Positions 43,385 through 52,900 of a DNA stretch of 64,000 nt are shown piece after piece (within the stretch, counting starts at the first letter, position 1; each line of letters starts with the position of its first letter). The notes under the pieces are model-generated. The model saw nothing but the letters and a program-made list of their open reading frames with translations. It ran no database searches and was not told the origin of the DNA. Source of the stretch: Vibrio intestinalis (GTDB lineage: Bacteria; Pseudomonadota; Gammaproteobacteria; Enterobacterales; Vibrionaceae); contig NZ_JANAVY020000001.1 of NCBI RefSeq assembly GCF_025195085.2, forward strand, positions 186,001 to 250,000, read 5' to 3'. The translations under genes were made by a program, and so were the position numbers.

Positions 43385-45301
43385 TTAACTTTCCTGTTGC
43401 ATTGCTTCTAACTCTTCCCAGCGTTCAAAAGCAATTTCAAGCTCCTGCTCTACAGCAGATAACTTATCTAATATTGGTTGAGTCTCCTCAACGGGCTTGG
43501 TAAAGAAATCTGCACTGTTTACTGTTTGCTGCAAATCTTCAATATCAACTTCTAGTTGTTCTAATTTTGCAGGCAGTGCTTCAAGCTCGCGCTGTAGTTT
43601 ATAGGATAACTTCTTCGACTTACTTTTTACCGGAGCAGTTTTGAGACTTGCCTCAACCACTTGCGGTGTTTTTGTTGGTTTTTCAATCTCACGAGACTGT
43701 TTTACCTGCGCACGCTGCTGCTGTGCATCATGATAGCCACCAGCAAACTCCTCAATAACGCCCTCGCCTTCAAATATCCAGCTGGTCATTACTGTGTTGT
43801 CTACAAACTGACGATCGTGGCTCACTAAAAGCAACGTACCCTGATAATTGGCAAGCAAATCTTCTAAAAGTTCCAAGGTTTCGATATCTAAATCGTTAGT
43901 TGGTTCATCAAGCACCAATAAATTGTTTGGTTTTAGGAAGATTCGCGCCAATAATAGACGGTTTTTCTCACCGCCTGACAATGCCTTAACGGGTGTTCTT
44001 GCGCGATGAGGCGCAAATAAGAAATCTTGCAGGTAACTTAAAGCATGACGTTGACGGCCATTGACTGTCACCTCTTGCTTACCATCAGCAAGGTTATCGA
44101 TAACCGTCTTTTCTGGGTCTAAAATCTCACGATATTGGTCAAAGTAAGCCACTTCGAGCTTCGTACCGCAATGTAGACGACCAGAATTAGGTTTTAGCGT
44201 GCCAAGCATAAGCTTTAGCAATGTACTCTTACCACAGCCGTTAGGACCGATCAGCGCAATTTTGTCACCGCGCATAATATTGAACGAGAAATCAGAAACA
44301 ATCTGCTTGCCGTCGATGGCATAAGAAACATTTTCCGCCTCAAAAACAATTTTGCCTGAGCGTGACCCATCATCAATTTGAATGTTTGCTTTGCCTTGTA
44401 CTTCTCTACGGTCATGACGCTCTTCACGTAGCTTCTTAAGTGCTCTTACGCGGCCTTCGTTACGAGTACGGCGAGCTTTGATGCCCTGACGAATCCAAAC
44501 TTCTTCTTGAGCAAGCTTTTTATCAAACTCAGCATTTTGCATCTCTTCAACACGAAGCATCTCTTCTTTATCGATAAGATACTGATCGTAGTTACCCGGG
44601 AAAGAAGCAAGTTGGCCTCGGTCGAGATCTACGATACGAGTCGCCATTGACTTAATGAATGCACGGTCGTGCGAGATGAAAATAATTGAACCGCGGAAAT
44701 CTTTTAGAAAGCCTTCTAGCCACTCAATGGTTGTTACGTCTAAGTGGTTAGTAGGCTCATCAAGAAGCAACACATCTGGATCGCGAGCCAAAGCGCGCGC
44801 TAATGCCGCTTTACGCTGCCAGCCACCGGATAAATCCGTTAGTTTTGTATGGCCATCAAGCTTTAGTGCATCGAGAACGTTTTTAATACGGTCTTCAAAG
44901 CGCCATGCACCGGTATGCTCTAGCTGCTCTTGGATACGAGCCAACTTATTGATGTTCTTTTCACTTGGATCGTCGGCAATCAGATCAAGTTGCTCTTGAT
45001 AGATCTTAAGCTGCTCGCCGATTTCCGCTAATCCTTCAGACACATAATCAAATACAGTGCCTTGTTCATTGCGAGGCGGATCTTGCTCTAAACGTGAAAC
45101 GACGACATCTTGGTTAATGGTTAGCTTACCATCATCCATGATTACATCGCCGGCCAAAACCTTCATTAAGGTTGATTTACCCGCACCGTTACGTCCGACA
45201 AGACACACACGTTCGTTTTCTTGAAGAGCAAAATCAGCGTTATCGAGCAAAGGATGATCGCCAAACGCTAATAAGCCATTATGTATGGTAAGTAATGCCA
45301 T
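43385..45301 (-). CDS. uup: ABC-F ATPase Uup
   Basis: 638 aa, cytoplasmic, no membrane segments. Two ABC domains are present: Walker A GRNGAGKST and GPNGCGKST, signatures LSGGWQRKAALARAL and LSGGEKNRLLLARIF, Walker B VLLLDEPTNHLD and LVLDEPTNDLD. A charged linker separates them, and a C-terminal coiled coil (RELEALPAKLEQLEVDIEDLQQ) is the DNA/ribosome-binding part in Uup. Uup affects transposon excision and ribosome quality. Its start lies inside the glutaredoxin-like gene (23-bp overlap). Confidence 0.95.
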   Translation of the reverse strand: MALLTIHNGLLAFGDHPLLDNADFALQENERVCLVGRNGAGKSTLMKVLAGDVIMDDGKLTINQDVVVSRLEQDPPRNEQGTVFDYVSEGLAEIGEQLKIYQEQLDLIADDPSEKNINKLARIQEQLEHTGAWRFEDRIKNVLDALKLDGHTKLTDLSGGWQRKAALARALARDPDVLLLDEPTNHLDVTTIEWLEGFLKDFRGSIIFISHDRAFIKSMATRIVDLDRGQLASFPGNYDQYLIDKEEMLRVEEMQNAEFDKKLAQEEVWIRQGIKARRTRNEGRVRALKKLREERHDRREVQGKANIQIDDGSRSGKIVFEAENVSYAIDGKQIVSDFSFNIMRGDKIALIGPNGCGKSTLLKLMLGTLKPNSGRLHCGTKLEVAYFDQYREILDPEKTVIDNLADGKQEVTVNGRQRHALSYLQDFLFAPHRARTPVKALSGGEKNRLLLARIFLKPNNLLVLDEPTNDLDIETLELLEDLLANYQGTLLLVSHDRQFVDNTVMTSWIFEGEGVIEEFAGGYHDAQQQRAQVKQSREIEKPTKTPQVVEASLKTAPVKSKSKKLSYKLQRELEALPAKLEQLEVDIEDLQQTVNSADFFTKPVEETQPILDKLSAVEQELEIAFERWEELEAMQQES

Positions 45302-45527
45302 TATTGTCTAACCAATTTAGTAATTGTTGTTTATCAAAAGGCCAGTTGAGCTCGCTCTGTTGGTATTTCAATACAGGAATAGTGACGCCGTAACGAAGAA
45401 ACAGGTCGTTATCGAGTGCAATATCGACCTTTTCCACTCGCTGGCTAATACCAATTTGCTTCGTTAATTCAAATGCCATCTCGCACAGATGGCATTCTTG
45501 CGTACTATAAAGAGAAATCAAGCTCAA
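45279..45527 (-). CDS. Glutaredoxin-like protein
   Basis: 82 aa. Thioredoxin fold with the redox pair C12-HL-C15 near the N-terminus (TQECHLCEMAFEL), cis-proline region GVTIPVLKYQQSELNWPFDKQQLLNWL. It matches the small glutaredoxin-like family (PF05768) lying next to uup in Vibrio and E. coli relatives. It overlaps uup by 23 bp. Specific targets are unknown. Confidence 0.9.
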   Translation of the reverse strand: MSLISLYSTQECHLCEMAFELTKQIGISQRVEKVDIALDNDLFLRYGVTIPVLKYQQSELNWPFDKQQLLNWLDNNGITYHT

Positions 45528-45554
45528 CTCCTTGTTATTCGCTTACTGACTCAA

Positions 45555-47678
45555 TTAGCCTTTGTGGGTCACGAGCCAGCAGTTGTGGATATGCTTATTA
45601 CGACCAAAATCAAGTGGCAGTGTCTGTGAAGAGATGTTCTTAGCTTCAAGACCAAGCTCAGCCAGTGCATCCAGATCCATTTTGAAGTGACGTTTGTTGT
45701 TAGAGAACACAATGGTTCCACCTTCACGTAACAAACGCTTTAAATTAGTCATCAGTTGGATGTGGTCACGCTGAACATCAAACGACTGTTCCATACGTTT
45801 CGAGTTTGAAAACGTTGGTGGATCAATAAAGATAAGATCGTAACTGCCGTTTGCCTTTTCAAGCCACTGTAAGCAATCTGCTTGCTCATATTGATGCTGA
45901 CGGCCAACTTGACCATTCAACTTCATGTTATCTCTTGCCCACTCTAGGTAAGTATTCGACATATCTACTGTCGTTGTAGAGCGCGCACCGCCACATGCTG
46001 CGTGAACCGTAGCAGAGCCTGTGTATGCAAAGAGATTTAAGAAGTCCTTACCCTGAGCCATTTCACCAAGGCGACGACGAGTGATCTTATGATCTAAGAA
46101 CAGGCCTGTATCTAAATAGTCATGTAGATTAACAATCAGCTTCACGCCATATTCGTTAACTTCTAGTCGCTCAGACTCTTGAGATAGCTTTTGGTACTGT
46201 GAACGGCCTTTTTGCTTCTCACGTACTTTAAGAACCACTTTGTTCGCGTCTGTACCTGTAACCTGAATCGCCGCACGGATGATATCAGTTAGACGTCTTT
46301 TCGCCTTCTCTTCAGGAACGTCTTTTGGCGCCGCGTATTCTTGAATCACTAGGTTATCGAGGTAAACATCGATCGCCACATTGTATTCAGGTAAGTCAGC
46401 ATCATAGATTCGGTAACAATCTAATTGTTCTTTACGTGCCCATTTACCAATTTTGCCAATGTTTTTCTTTAAACGGTTAGCAAAATCCGGTGCAACTGCA
46501 GATTCAGTGACATTGTCACCTGCGTTTTCCGCTGCACGACTGGTCATAAAGTAGTTCTTTTGGTGACAAGGTAACGCACCGTTATTCATCTTGTATTGCT
46601 TATCTGCTCGCATACGCAGACAAGATAGCAGCTCGTCTGAGCTAGAGAAGATAGATGCTTGGCAGCCCCCGAACTCATTCTTCAACTGAGCACCAAATGC
46701 GGTGTATAGCGCAATAAGACCAGGATGAGTACCTAGACGCTCACCGTAAGGAGGGTTTGATACAATCACACCGTTCTCAAAGCCTGCTGGGCGCTTAAGC
46801 GTTGCCGCATCACCCAATTCGAAATGAATCAGCGATTCCACACCAGCACGACGAGCATTCTCACGTGCAACCTTTAGCACTCGCTCATCGTTATCGTAGC
46901 CGTAGAATTTAGTGTCAATTTTCTTGACACCTTTACGAGCCTGTACCGCTGCTTCAGATTTTATCTCAGCCCAAAGCTCTGGCTCAAAGTCGTCTAGTGA
47001 CTCAAAGCCCCACGCTTGTCGTTTTACGCCTGGTGCCATATTTGCAGCCAGCATCGCCGCTTCAATAACCAACGTACCTGAACCACACATAGGGTCTAGG
47101 AAAGGCTTATCAGCGTCCCAACCACTGCGTTGAATGATTGCTGCAGCAAGGGTTTCACGAAGAGGCGCTTTACCTGAAGCTGGTCGGTAGCCACGCTGAT
47201 GCAGGCCGCCACCTACCATATCAACACCGAGAATCGCTTTATCACGGTGTAAACGTACGTGAATACGAAGATCCGCTTGATCTTTACTGATCGACGGACG
47301 TGGTAGGTTCTTTTTATTAAAGCAATCCACTACCGCATCTTTCACTTTCATTGCGCCGTATTGGCTATTGCGAATCTCACGGTTAGTACCATTGAAATCA
47401 ACCACAAACTTCTTAGAGCTGTGGAACTGATTAGCCCAATTCACTGCAGACGTTGCCAAATAAAGGTCCATGTCGTCGTTACAAGTGAATTCAGACAAGA
47501 TACGAACAAAGCGCGAAGCCAAACGGCTCCATAAACAACAGCGATAAATCTGTTCGTTGGTCGCTTTAAACTTAACGCCCGCCTGTACTGGCTTTGCATT
47601 ACTGATCCCAAGCTTAGTAAGTTCATCTACCAATAGGTTTTCTAGGCCATTGGAGGTAACCGCAAGATATTGATGCAT
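45555..47678 (-). CDS. rlmL: 23S rRNA m2G2445/m7G2069 methyltransferase RlmKL
   Basis: 707 aa. An N-terminal THUMP region (about 43-160) is followed by the RlmL methyltransferase ([14 protein letters not shown], catalytic NPPYGERLG) and the C-terminal RlmK methyltransferase ([28 protein letters not shown]). The two activities are fused as in E. coli. An exact matS site (46507-46519) lies inside the gene. Confidence 0.97.
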   Translation of the reverse strand: MHQYLAVTSNGLENLLVDELTKLGISNAKPVQAGVKFKATNEQIYRCCLWSRLASRFVRILSEFTCNDDMDLYLATSAVNWANQFHSSKKFVVDFNGTNREIRNSQYGAMKVKDAVVDCFNKKNLPRPSISKDQADLRIHVRLHRDKAILGVDMVGGGLHQRGYRPASGKAPLRETLAAAIIQRSGWDADKPFLDPMCGSGTLVIEAAMLAANMAPGVKRQAWGFESLDDFEPELWAEIKSEAAVQARKGVKKIDTKFYGYDNDERVLKVARENARRAGVESLIHFELGDAATLKRPAGFENGVIVSNPPYGERLGTHPGLIALYTAFGAQLKNEFGGCQASIFSSSDELLSCLRMRADKQYKMNNGALPCHQKNYFMTSRAAENAGDNVTESAVAPDFANRLKKNIGKIGKWARKEQLDCYRIYDADLPEYNVAIDVYLDNLVIQEYAAPKDVPEEKAKRRLTDIIRAAIQVTGTDANKVVLKVREKQKGRSQYQKLSQESERLEVNEYGVKLIVNLHDYLDTGLFLDHKITRRRLGEMAQGKDFLNLFAYTGSATVHAACGGARSTTTVDMSNTYLEWARDNMKLNGQVGRQHQYEQADCLQWLEKANGSYDLIFIDPPTFSNSKRMEQSFDVQRDHIQLMTNLKRLLREGGTIVFSNNKRHFKMDLDALAELGLEAKNISSQTLPLDFGRNKHIHNCWLVTHKG
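46507..46519. other. matS site (MatP binding), inside rlmL
   Basis: GTGACATTGTCAC matches GTGACRNYGTCAC exactly. Confidence 0.85.
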
Positions 47679-48183
47679 AGTGTTCTTATGTTTGTAGAAA
47701 ATGACCCCGCATTATACCTGACCCACTGCCAATTAGGTTAACTCATTCACACTTTTCTCGTCTTAATTGCTCCAGCTAATGATTGGTTGAGCAATATTCG
47801 ACCGTTTTGTTAGTGAATCCTCACACCAACGCTTATCAGCTTCTCTTCGCCAAATTGAACACCTAAAACCAATGCTCATAGCGATAGTGAATGCTTATTC
47901 ACTGCAGTTTTGGTCTATACCAGCCACTGATTTACAGTGTAATTTAATTACCAAAATAGCCTAATTGGGGAATTTTAAGGGAAACGCCCTATTAGCAAAC
48001 CGGAAAATATGGACAAAAAGAAAACGAAATTAGGTGCTGATTGGAAGCTTGTTCACATCTGAGACAAGGCTTACAGACGCAATTTGGCTGGATGTGTAAC
48101 TCACGATTTAGAGGTGCAGATAGAAAAAAGTCGGCACTTAGGCCGACGAGAAATGAAACAAAAGGAACAAAATTAAGGGCGGT
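47679..48183. other. Intergenic region rlmL / zapC
   Basis: 505 bp. It must hold the rlmL promoter (leftward) and the zapC terminator (48130-48147). In between I see only a 17-codon plus-strand frame (48009-48062) with weak signals, and no RNA gene I can name. Confidence 0.55.
48130..48147 (-). terminator. zapC terminator
   Basis: GTCGGC / GCCGAC arms with an ACTTAG loop. On the minus strand six T follow. Confidence 0.85.
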
Positions 48184-48732
48184 TTAGCCAACCAATGCCA
48201 TTGGCTGAACCAAGAAATGATGATTGATAACACTCATGCGGTCATGCATCACTTTAATCGCTTGACCAAACTGAAGCGATTTGTGGCCATTTAGATTGAA
48301 TTCGTCCAATTTAATTGACGCACACAAGCTTGCGCTATCACCTACTTCAAGCACAATAAAGGCCCCTTCACCATGGCCATTAGCCAATTTAACGAAGTCG
48401 CCTTCCTCAGGAACACATGAACCATCCGATAAACTATCGAAGAACCAGCTCTTAGGTTGAACCGGTTTGTGGAATCGTTTTGCTGCCACACAATACAGAG
48501 CGAGCTCTGCTTGTCTTGGTTCGCTGAGGTTTAAGTGAGAGATTTGCTCTTTATAGGTTTGGAATGCAGATGCGTCATCAACAGAGAATTCATTGATACC
48601 GATTGCACACTCTACAATGAGTTTTCGAGAAAGGTTGGTTTTGAATACCATGTCGTTGCCCAGATCCAGCATCAGGTGCTGTTCTGAGTCATCGTAGTAC
48701 CATGTCCATTTGTCACTTGGTTTAAGCATCAT
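48184..48732 (-). CDS. zapC: Cell division protein ZapC
   Basis: 182 aa. It opens LKPSDKWTWYYDDSEQHLMLDLGNDM, aligning with the ZapC N-terminus of E. coli (KPDDNWRWYYD). It is cytoplasmic and promotes FtsZ bundling at mid-cell. Two ATG codons are adjacent (48732 and 48729), and the GAG six bases before the first favours 48732. It stands beside pyrD as in E. coli. Confidence 0.92.
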   Translation of the reverse strand: MMLKPSDKWTWYYDDSEQHLMLDLGNDMVFKTNLSRKLIVECAIGINEFSVDDASAFQTYKEQISHLNLSEPRQAELALYCVAAKRFHKPVQPKSWFFDSLSDGSCVPEEGDFVKLANGHGEGAFIVLEVGDSASLCASIKLDEFNLNGHKSLQFGQAIKVMHDRMSVINHHFLVQPMALVG

Positions 48733-48821
48733 TCCAATCTCTATGTTTGGGTCGATAAAGGTAATCGTTTTATTACCCTGCCAACGTTAAGCCAAAGTTT
48801 ATGCACTGATTGGTAAAAAAA

Positions 48822-48849
48822 AAGAGGAAATGATTGCTCATCTCCTCTT
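48822..48849 (-). terminator. pyrD terminator
   Basis: AAGAGGA / TCCTCTT arms (48822-48828, 48843-48849) with an inner ATGA/TCAT stem. On the minus strand it runs into nine or more T. Confidence 0.85.
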
Positions 48850-48881
48850 CGATAATGCTTAAATAACTGTTTAAATCTAGA

Positions 48882-48894
48882 GTGACAGCGTCAC
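48882..48894. other. matS site (MatP binding), between pyrD and zapC
   Basis: GTGACAGCGTCAC matches GTGACRNYGTCAC exactly. It is intergenic, 12 bp after the pyrD stop. Confidence 0.9.
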
Positions 48895-48906
48895 TCAGTT
48901 CGCGAA

Positions 48907-49917
48907 CTAGAGATTCTTAACGATATCTTTTACTAGGCCTGGGCCATGGTAAATGAAACCAGAATATACCTGAACCAGTTTCGCCCCTGCCATCAGCTTC
49001 TCTTTCGCTGAGACATAAGAGTCAATACCACCGACACCGATGATTGGCATAATTTCGCCAAGTTCTTCGTGTAAACGTCGAACCACTTCAGTACTGCGTG
49101 ATTGCACAGGACGACCACTTAAACCACCCGCCTCATTGGCGTGTTTCATGCCTTCAACAATTGAGCGATCTAGTGTGGTGTTTGTTGCGATAACACCATC
49201 AATCTTGTTTTTAATCAGAGACTGACAAATTTGGCTAATTTCATCATCACTAAGATCCGGTGCGATCTTTAATGTTAATGGCACATATTTATCATGCTTT
49301 TCAGCTAGCTCTGCTTGTTTTGCTTTTAGCTCGGCTAGAAGCTGATCGAGAGCTTCGCCATATTGAAGAGAACGTAATCCCGGTGTGTTTGGTGAAGAGA
49401 TGTTTACTGCAATGTAACCTGCATATTGATAAACCTTCTCCATGCAGATTAAGTAATCTTCTGCGCCCTTTTCAATTGGGGTATCTTTGTTCTTACCGAT
49501 GTTAATGCCAAGTACGCAATCGTATTTCGCTTTCTTAACGTTATCGATGAGGTTATCAACACCCAAGTTGTTAAAGCCCATTCGGTTAATAATACCTTCC
49601 GCTTCAACAAGTCGGAACAAACGAGGTTTGTCGTTACCTGGTTGAGGTCGTGGAGTTACTGTACCTACTTCTACAAATCCAAATCCCATTGCATCAAATG
49701 CTTCGATACATTCACCGTTTTTATCCAACCCTGCAGCCAAACCTACAGGGTTACGGAATGTAATACCCATGCATTCGACTGGACGATGTGGAAGTTGTTG
49801 ACGGTAGAAAAGATCGAGGGGTGTGCCGGTAAAACGTTTGAAGTTTTGAATTGCAAGATCATGCGCCTTTTCGGCATCAAGTTGAAAAAAGCCAGTTCTG
49901 GCTAGACGGTAAAGCAT
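48907..49917 (-). CDS. pyrD: Dihydroorotate dehydrogenase, class 2 (quinone)
   Basis: 336 aa, peripheral inner membrane. Class 2 features are the N-terminal amphipathic helices ([25 protein letters not shown]), [16 protein letters not shown], and the catalytic serine in [21 protein letters not shown] and [16 protein letters not shown], the FMN region, follow. It performs the fourth step of pyrimidine synthesis, reducing quinone. The length equals E. coli PyrD (336 aa). Confidence 0.97.
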   Translation of the reverse strand: MLYRLARTGFFQLDAEKAHDLAIQNFKRFTGTPLDLFYRQQLPHRPVECMGITFRNPVGLAAGLDKNGECIEAFDAMGFGFVEVGTVTPRPQPGNDKPRLFRLVEAEGIINRMGFNNLGVDNLIDNVKKAKYDCVLGINIGKNKDTPIEKGAEDYLICMEKVYQYAGYIAVNISSPNTPGLRSLQYGEALDQLLAELKAKQAELAEKHDKYVPLTLKIAPDLSDDEISQICQSLIKNKIDGVIATNTTLDRSIVEGMKHANEAGGLSGRPVQSRSTEVVRRLHEELGEIMPIIGVGGIDSYVSAKEKLMAGAKLVQVYSGFIYHGPGLVKDIVKNL

Positions 49918-49936
49918 TGTGCCTCCGATAGAAAAA

Positions 49937-49956
49937 AGCCCCGTATAAACGGGGCT
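49937..49956 (-). terminator. Terminator of NAD-glutamate dehydrogenase gene
   Basis: AGCCCCGT / ACGGGGCT arms with an ATAA loop. On the minus strand TTTTTT follows the stem. Confidence 0.88.
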
Positions 49957-49963
49957 ATATTAT

Positions 49964-52900
49964 TTACTCATTTGCTGAACAATTCAAATTTAATAACACT
50001 AATTCCCGTAAAGCGACTGAAAATTTTGCAAATTCATGCACTGAACCCACCTTGAACTCGTTGAGAATGTTTTCCCAGCGGTGCAAAGAGACTTCATTGG
50101 TAACTAACCAATCTTCCAATGCTTGCATTTCATCAAACTGTTCTGGCTTGCAGCCACAAGACAATACTTGGGCAGACAGCTGGCGTTGCTGCCAATCGAG
50201 ATCTTCACGGAACGCGGCTCTAGCCAATGCTTGCCAGTGATTATCTACCGCTTGGCTATTGATCTGTTTCAAGAACCAGTGCAATGACAAGCGATCGCCT
50301 AAATTGAAGTACAGTTTGGCGGTTTGTTCGACAGAAGTGCCTTTTTCACGAGATACTGTAGATATATCCAGTACCGAGTAAAGACTAGACAAGCGAGCAA
50401 CATAATTCGCCAATTCGGCCGAGACGCCCTGCTCGATCCACTCTTGGGCCATTTGATTGTGCTCTTCAACCTCGGCTTCAACCAACAAGGTATCAAGCAT
50501 GGCTTTCACTTTGTCGACATCCGCTTTATAGAGATCAATCAACTCATTAACTGATTGCTTGCCGGTACGGTTGCGGATCATCCAACGAGCTAGACGGCGT
50601 AGTGTTCTACGAACATAGAACATCATGTCGTACTGCGCTTGCGTTGTCGCTTGGTTATCCAAATCACGCAATTCAACCAACACATCCCCTAATCCGTAGA
50701 TTTCACGAGATGCGGCGTACGCATTGGCAATATCGACCACATTCGCACCCGTCTCTTCGTGTAAACGAGTCACGAAGTTACAGCCCATTTCGTTAACCAT
50801 TTGATTAGCAAGTGCGGTCGCGATAATTTCGGCGCGTAACGGGTGATTATCCATCTGCGCAGAGTAGTTACGGCGTAACTCTGATGGGAAGTAATTCACC
50901 AGTTGCTGCGAGTGGAACTCATCATTGGCGATGTCATCATCAACCAACTCCTCTTTGAGAACCATCTTGCCATAAGCGACAAGTACAGATAGCTCTGGTC
51001 GAGTTAGTGCAAAGCCCTGCTTCTCACGTTCTAGCAATGTTTCATCGTCTGGGATGTATTCCAATGCGCGATCCAGATGCCCTGCTTTTTCCATAGTATG
51101 GATAAACCGGATCTGCTCTTTCACTAATGAAACACCTTGATGCTCTGTTACCGAAATTGATTCAGACTGGCAATAAGCGTCATCCAATACGATGTCACCG
51201 ACTTCATCTTCCATCGACTCTAAGATGTTATTACGCTGTTTAACGGTTAGATCACCATTCGCCACTAAGCCATTAAGGAAGATTTTAATGTTCACTTCGT
51301 TATCCGAGCAGTCTACACCGCCGACATTATCAACAAAGTCTGTATTTACGCGGCCGCCAGTCAGTGCATACTCGATACGACCAAGTTGAGTCATACCTAA
51401 GTTACCACCTTCACCGACAACCTTAGCTTTTAGATCCTTGCCATCGATACGTAATACATCATTAGCACGGTCACCTACATCGGTATGCGTCTCGCTTGAG
51501 GCTTTAACATAAGTACCGATACCACCGTTCCATAACAGATCAACCTGCATAGAAAGGATCATCTTGATGAGCTCATTCGGCGCTAGCGATCCTTTTTTGG
51601 TGCCCAACATCTTTTGAATTTCAGGCGTCAAAGCGATAGATTTCGCTCGGCGAGAGAAAATACCACCACCTTTTGAAATCAGCTCTGCGTTGTAATCTTC
51701 CCAACTTGAGCGAGGCAGATTAAACAAGCGATTACGTTCTTCCCAGCTTGATGCTGAATGTGGATTTGGATCAATGAAGATGTGCATGTGGTTAAATGCA
51801 GCCTGCAAGCGTGTATGTTTTGATAGCAACATACCGTTACCGAACACATCGCCCGCCATATCACCAACACCAATCGCGGTGAAATCCGTTGTCTGACAAT
51901 CAATGCCCATTTCACGGAAATGACGCTTCACGGATTCCCAACCACCTTTGGCAGTAATACCCATGGCTTTATGGTCGTAACCGTTTGAACCACCAGATGC
52001 AAATGCATCTCCTAGCCAGAAGTTATATTCCGCAGAAACGGAGTTAGCTAAATCCGAAAACGTTGCTGTACCCTTATCTGCCGCTACCACCAAATATGGA
52101 TCATCTTCATCATGACGAACCACTTGTTTCGGTGGAACTACTTCGCCTTCAATAATGTTATCTGATACGTCTAACAGTGCGCGAATAAAGCGTTTATAAC
52201 AACGTTGGCCTTCAGCAAAAATCTCATCACGAGAAGTGAGTCCTGCTTGGCGTTTACAAACAAAACCACCTTTTGCACCCACAGGCACAATCACAGTGTT
52301 TTTCACTTGTTGCGCTTTCACTAAGCCAAGAATCTCGGTGCGGAAATCTTCTTGACGATCGGACCAACGTAAACCACCACGGGCAACCTTACCACCGCGT
52401 AAATGCACACCCTCAATGTCTGGTGCATAAACGAAAATCTCATACGCTGGCACTGGTTGTGGTATCTCAGGGATGTCACGCGGTTTCAGTTTCAGTGACA
52501 ACCATGGTTTGATCTGTTTATTGTCATCCAACTGATAGTAGTTGGTACGAAGCGTGGCAGTGATCATCTCCATATAGCGACGGATAATACGGTCATCATC
52601 CAAGCTTTCAACATGATCTAATTGCTCAGTAATGCTATTGATAAGATCGGTTTGACCTTTCTGGCTGCCTTTGTGTTTAGGATCAAAACGCTTAGTAAAT
52701 AGATCCACCAAACCTTTTGCCAATTCAGGGTGATGGTTGAGGGTATCTTCTATGTATTGTTGGCTAAATGGGAAGCCAACTTGGCGCATGTACCTTGCAT
52801 ATGCACGTAAGATAGAAATCTCACGACCAGTTAATGACGCACCGAGAACTAAGCGGTTAAATCCATCGCTTTCTAGCTCACCTTCCCAAATAGCAGCAAA

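Noticed and set aside
45382..45394. matS-like GTGACGCCGTAAC inside the glutaredoxin gene
   Set aside because: One base differs from the consensus. I kept only exact sites as matS, plus the one that lies at matP for its context.
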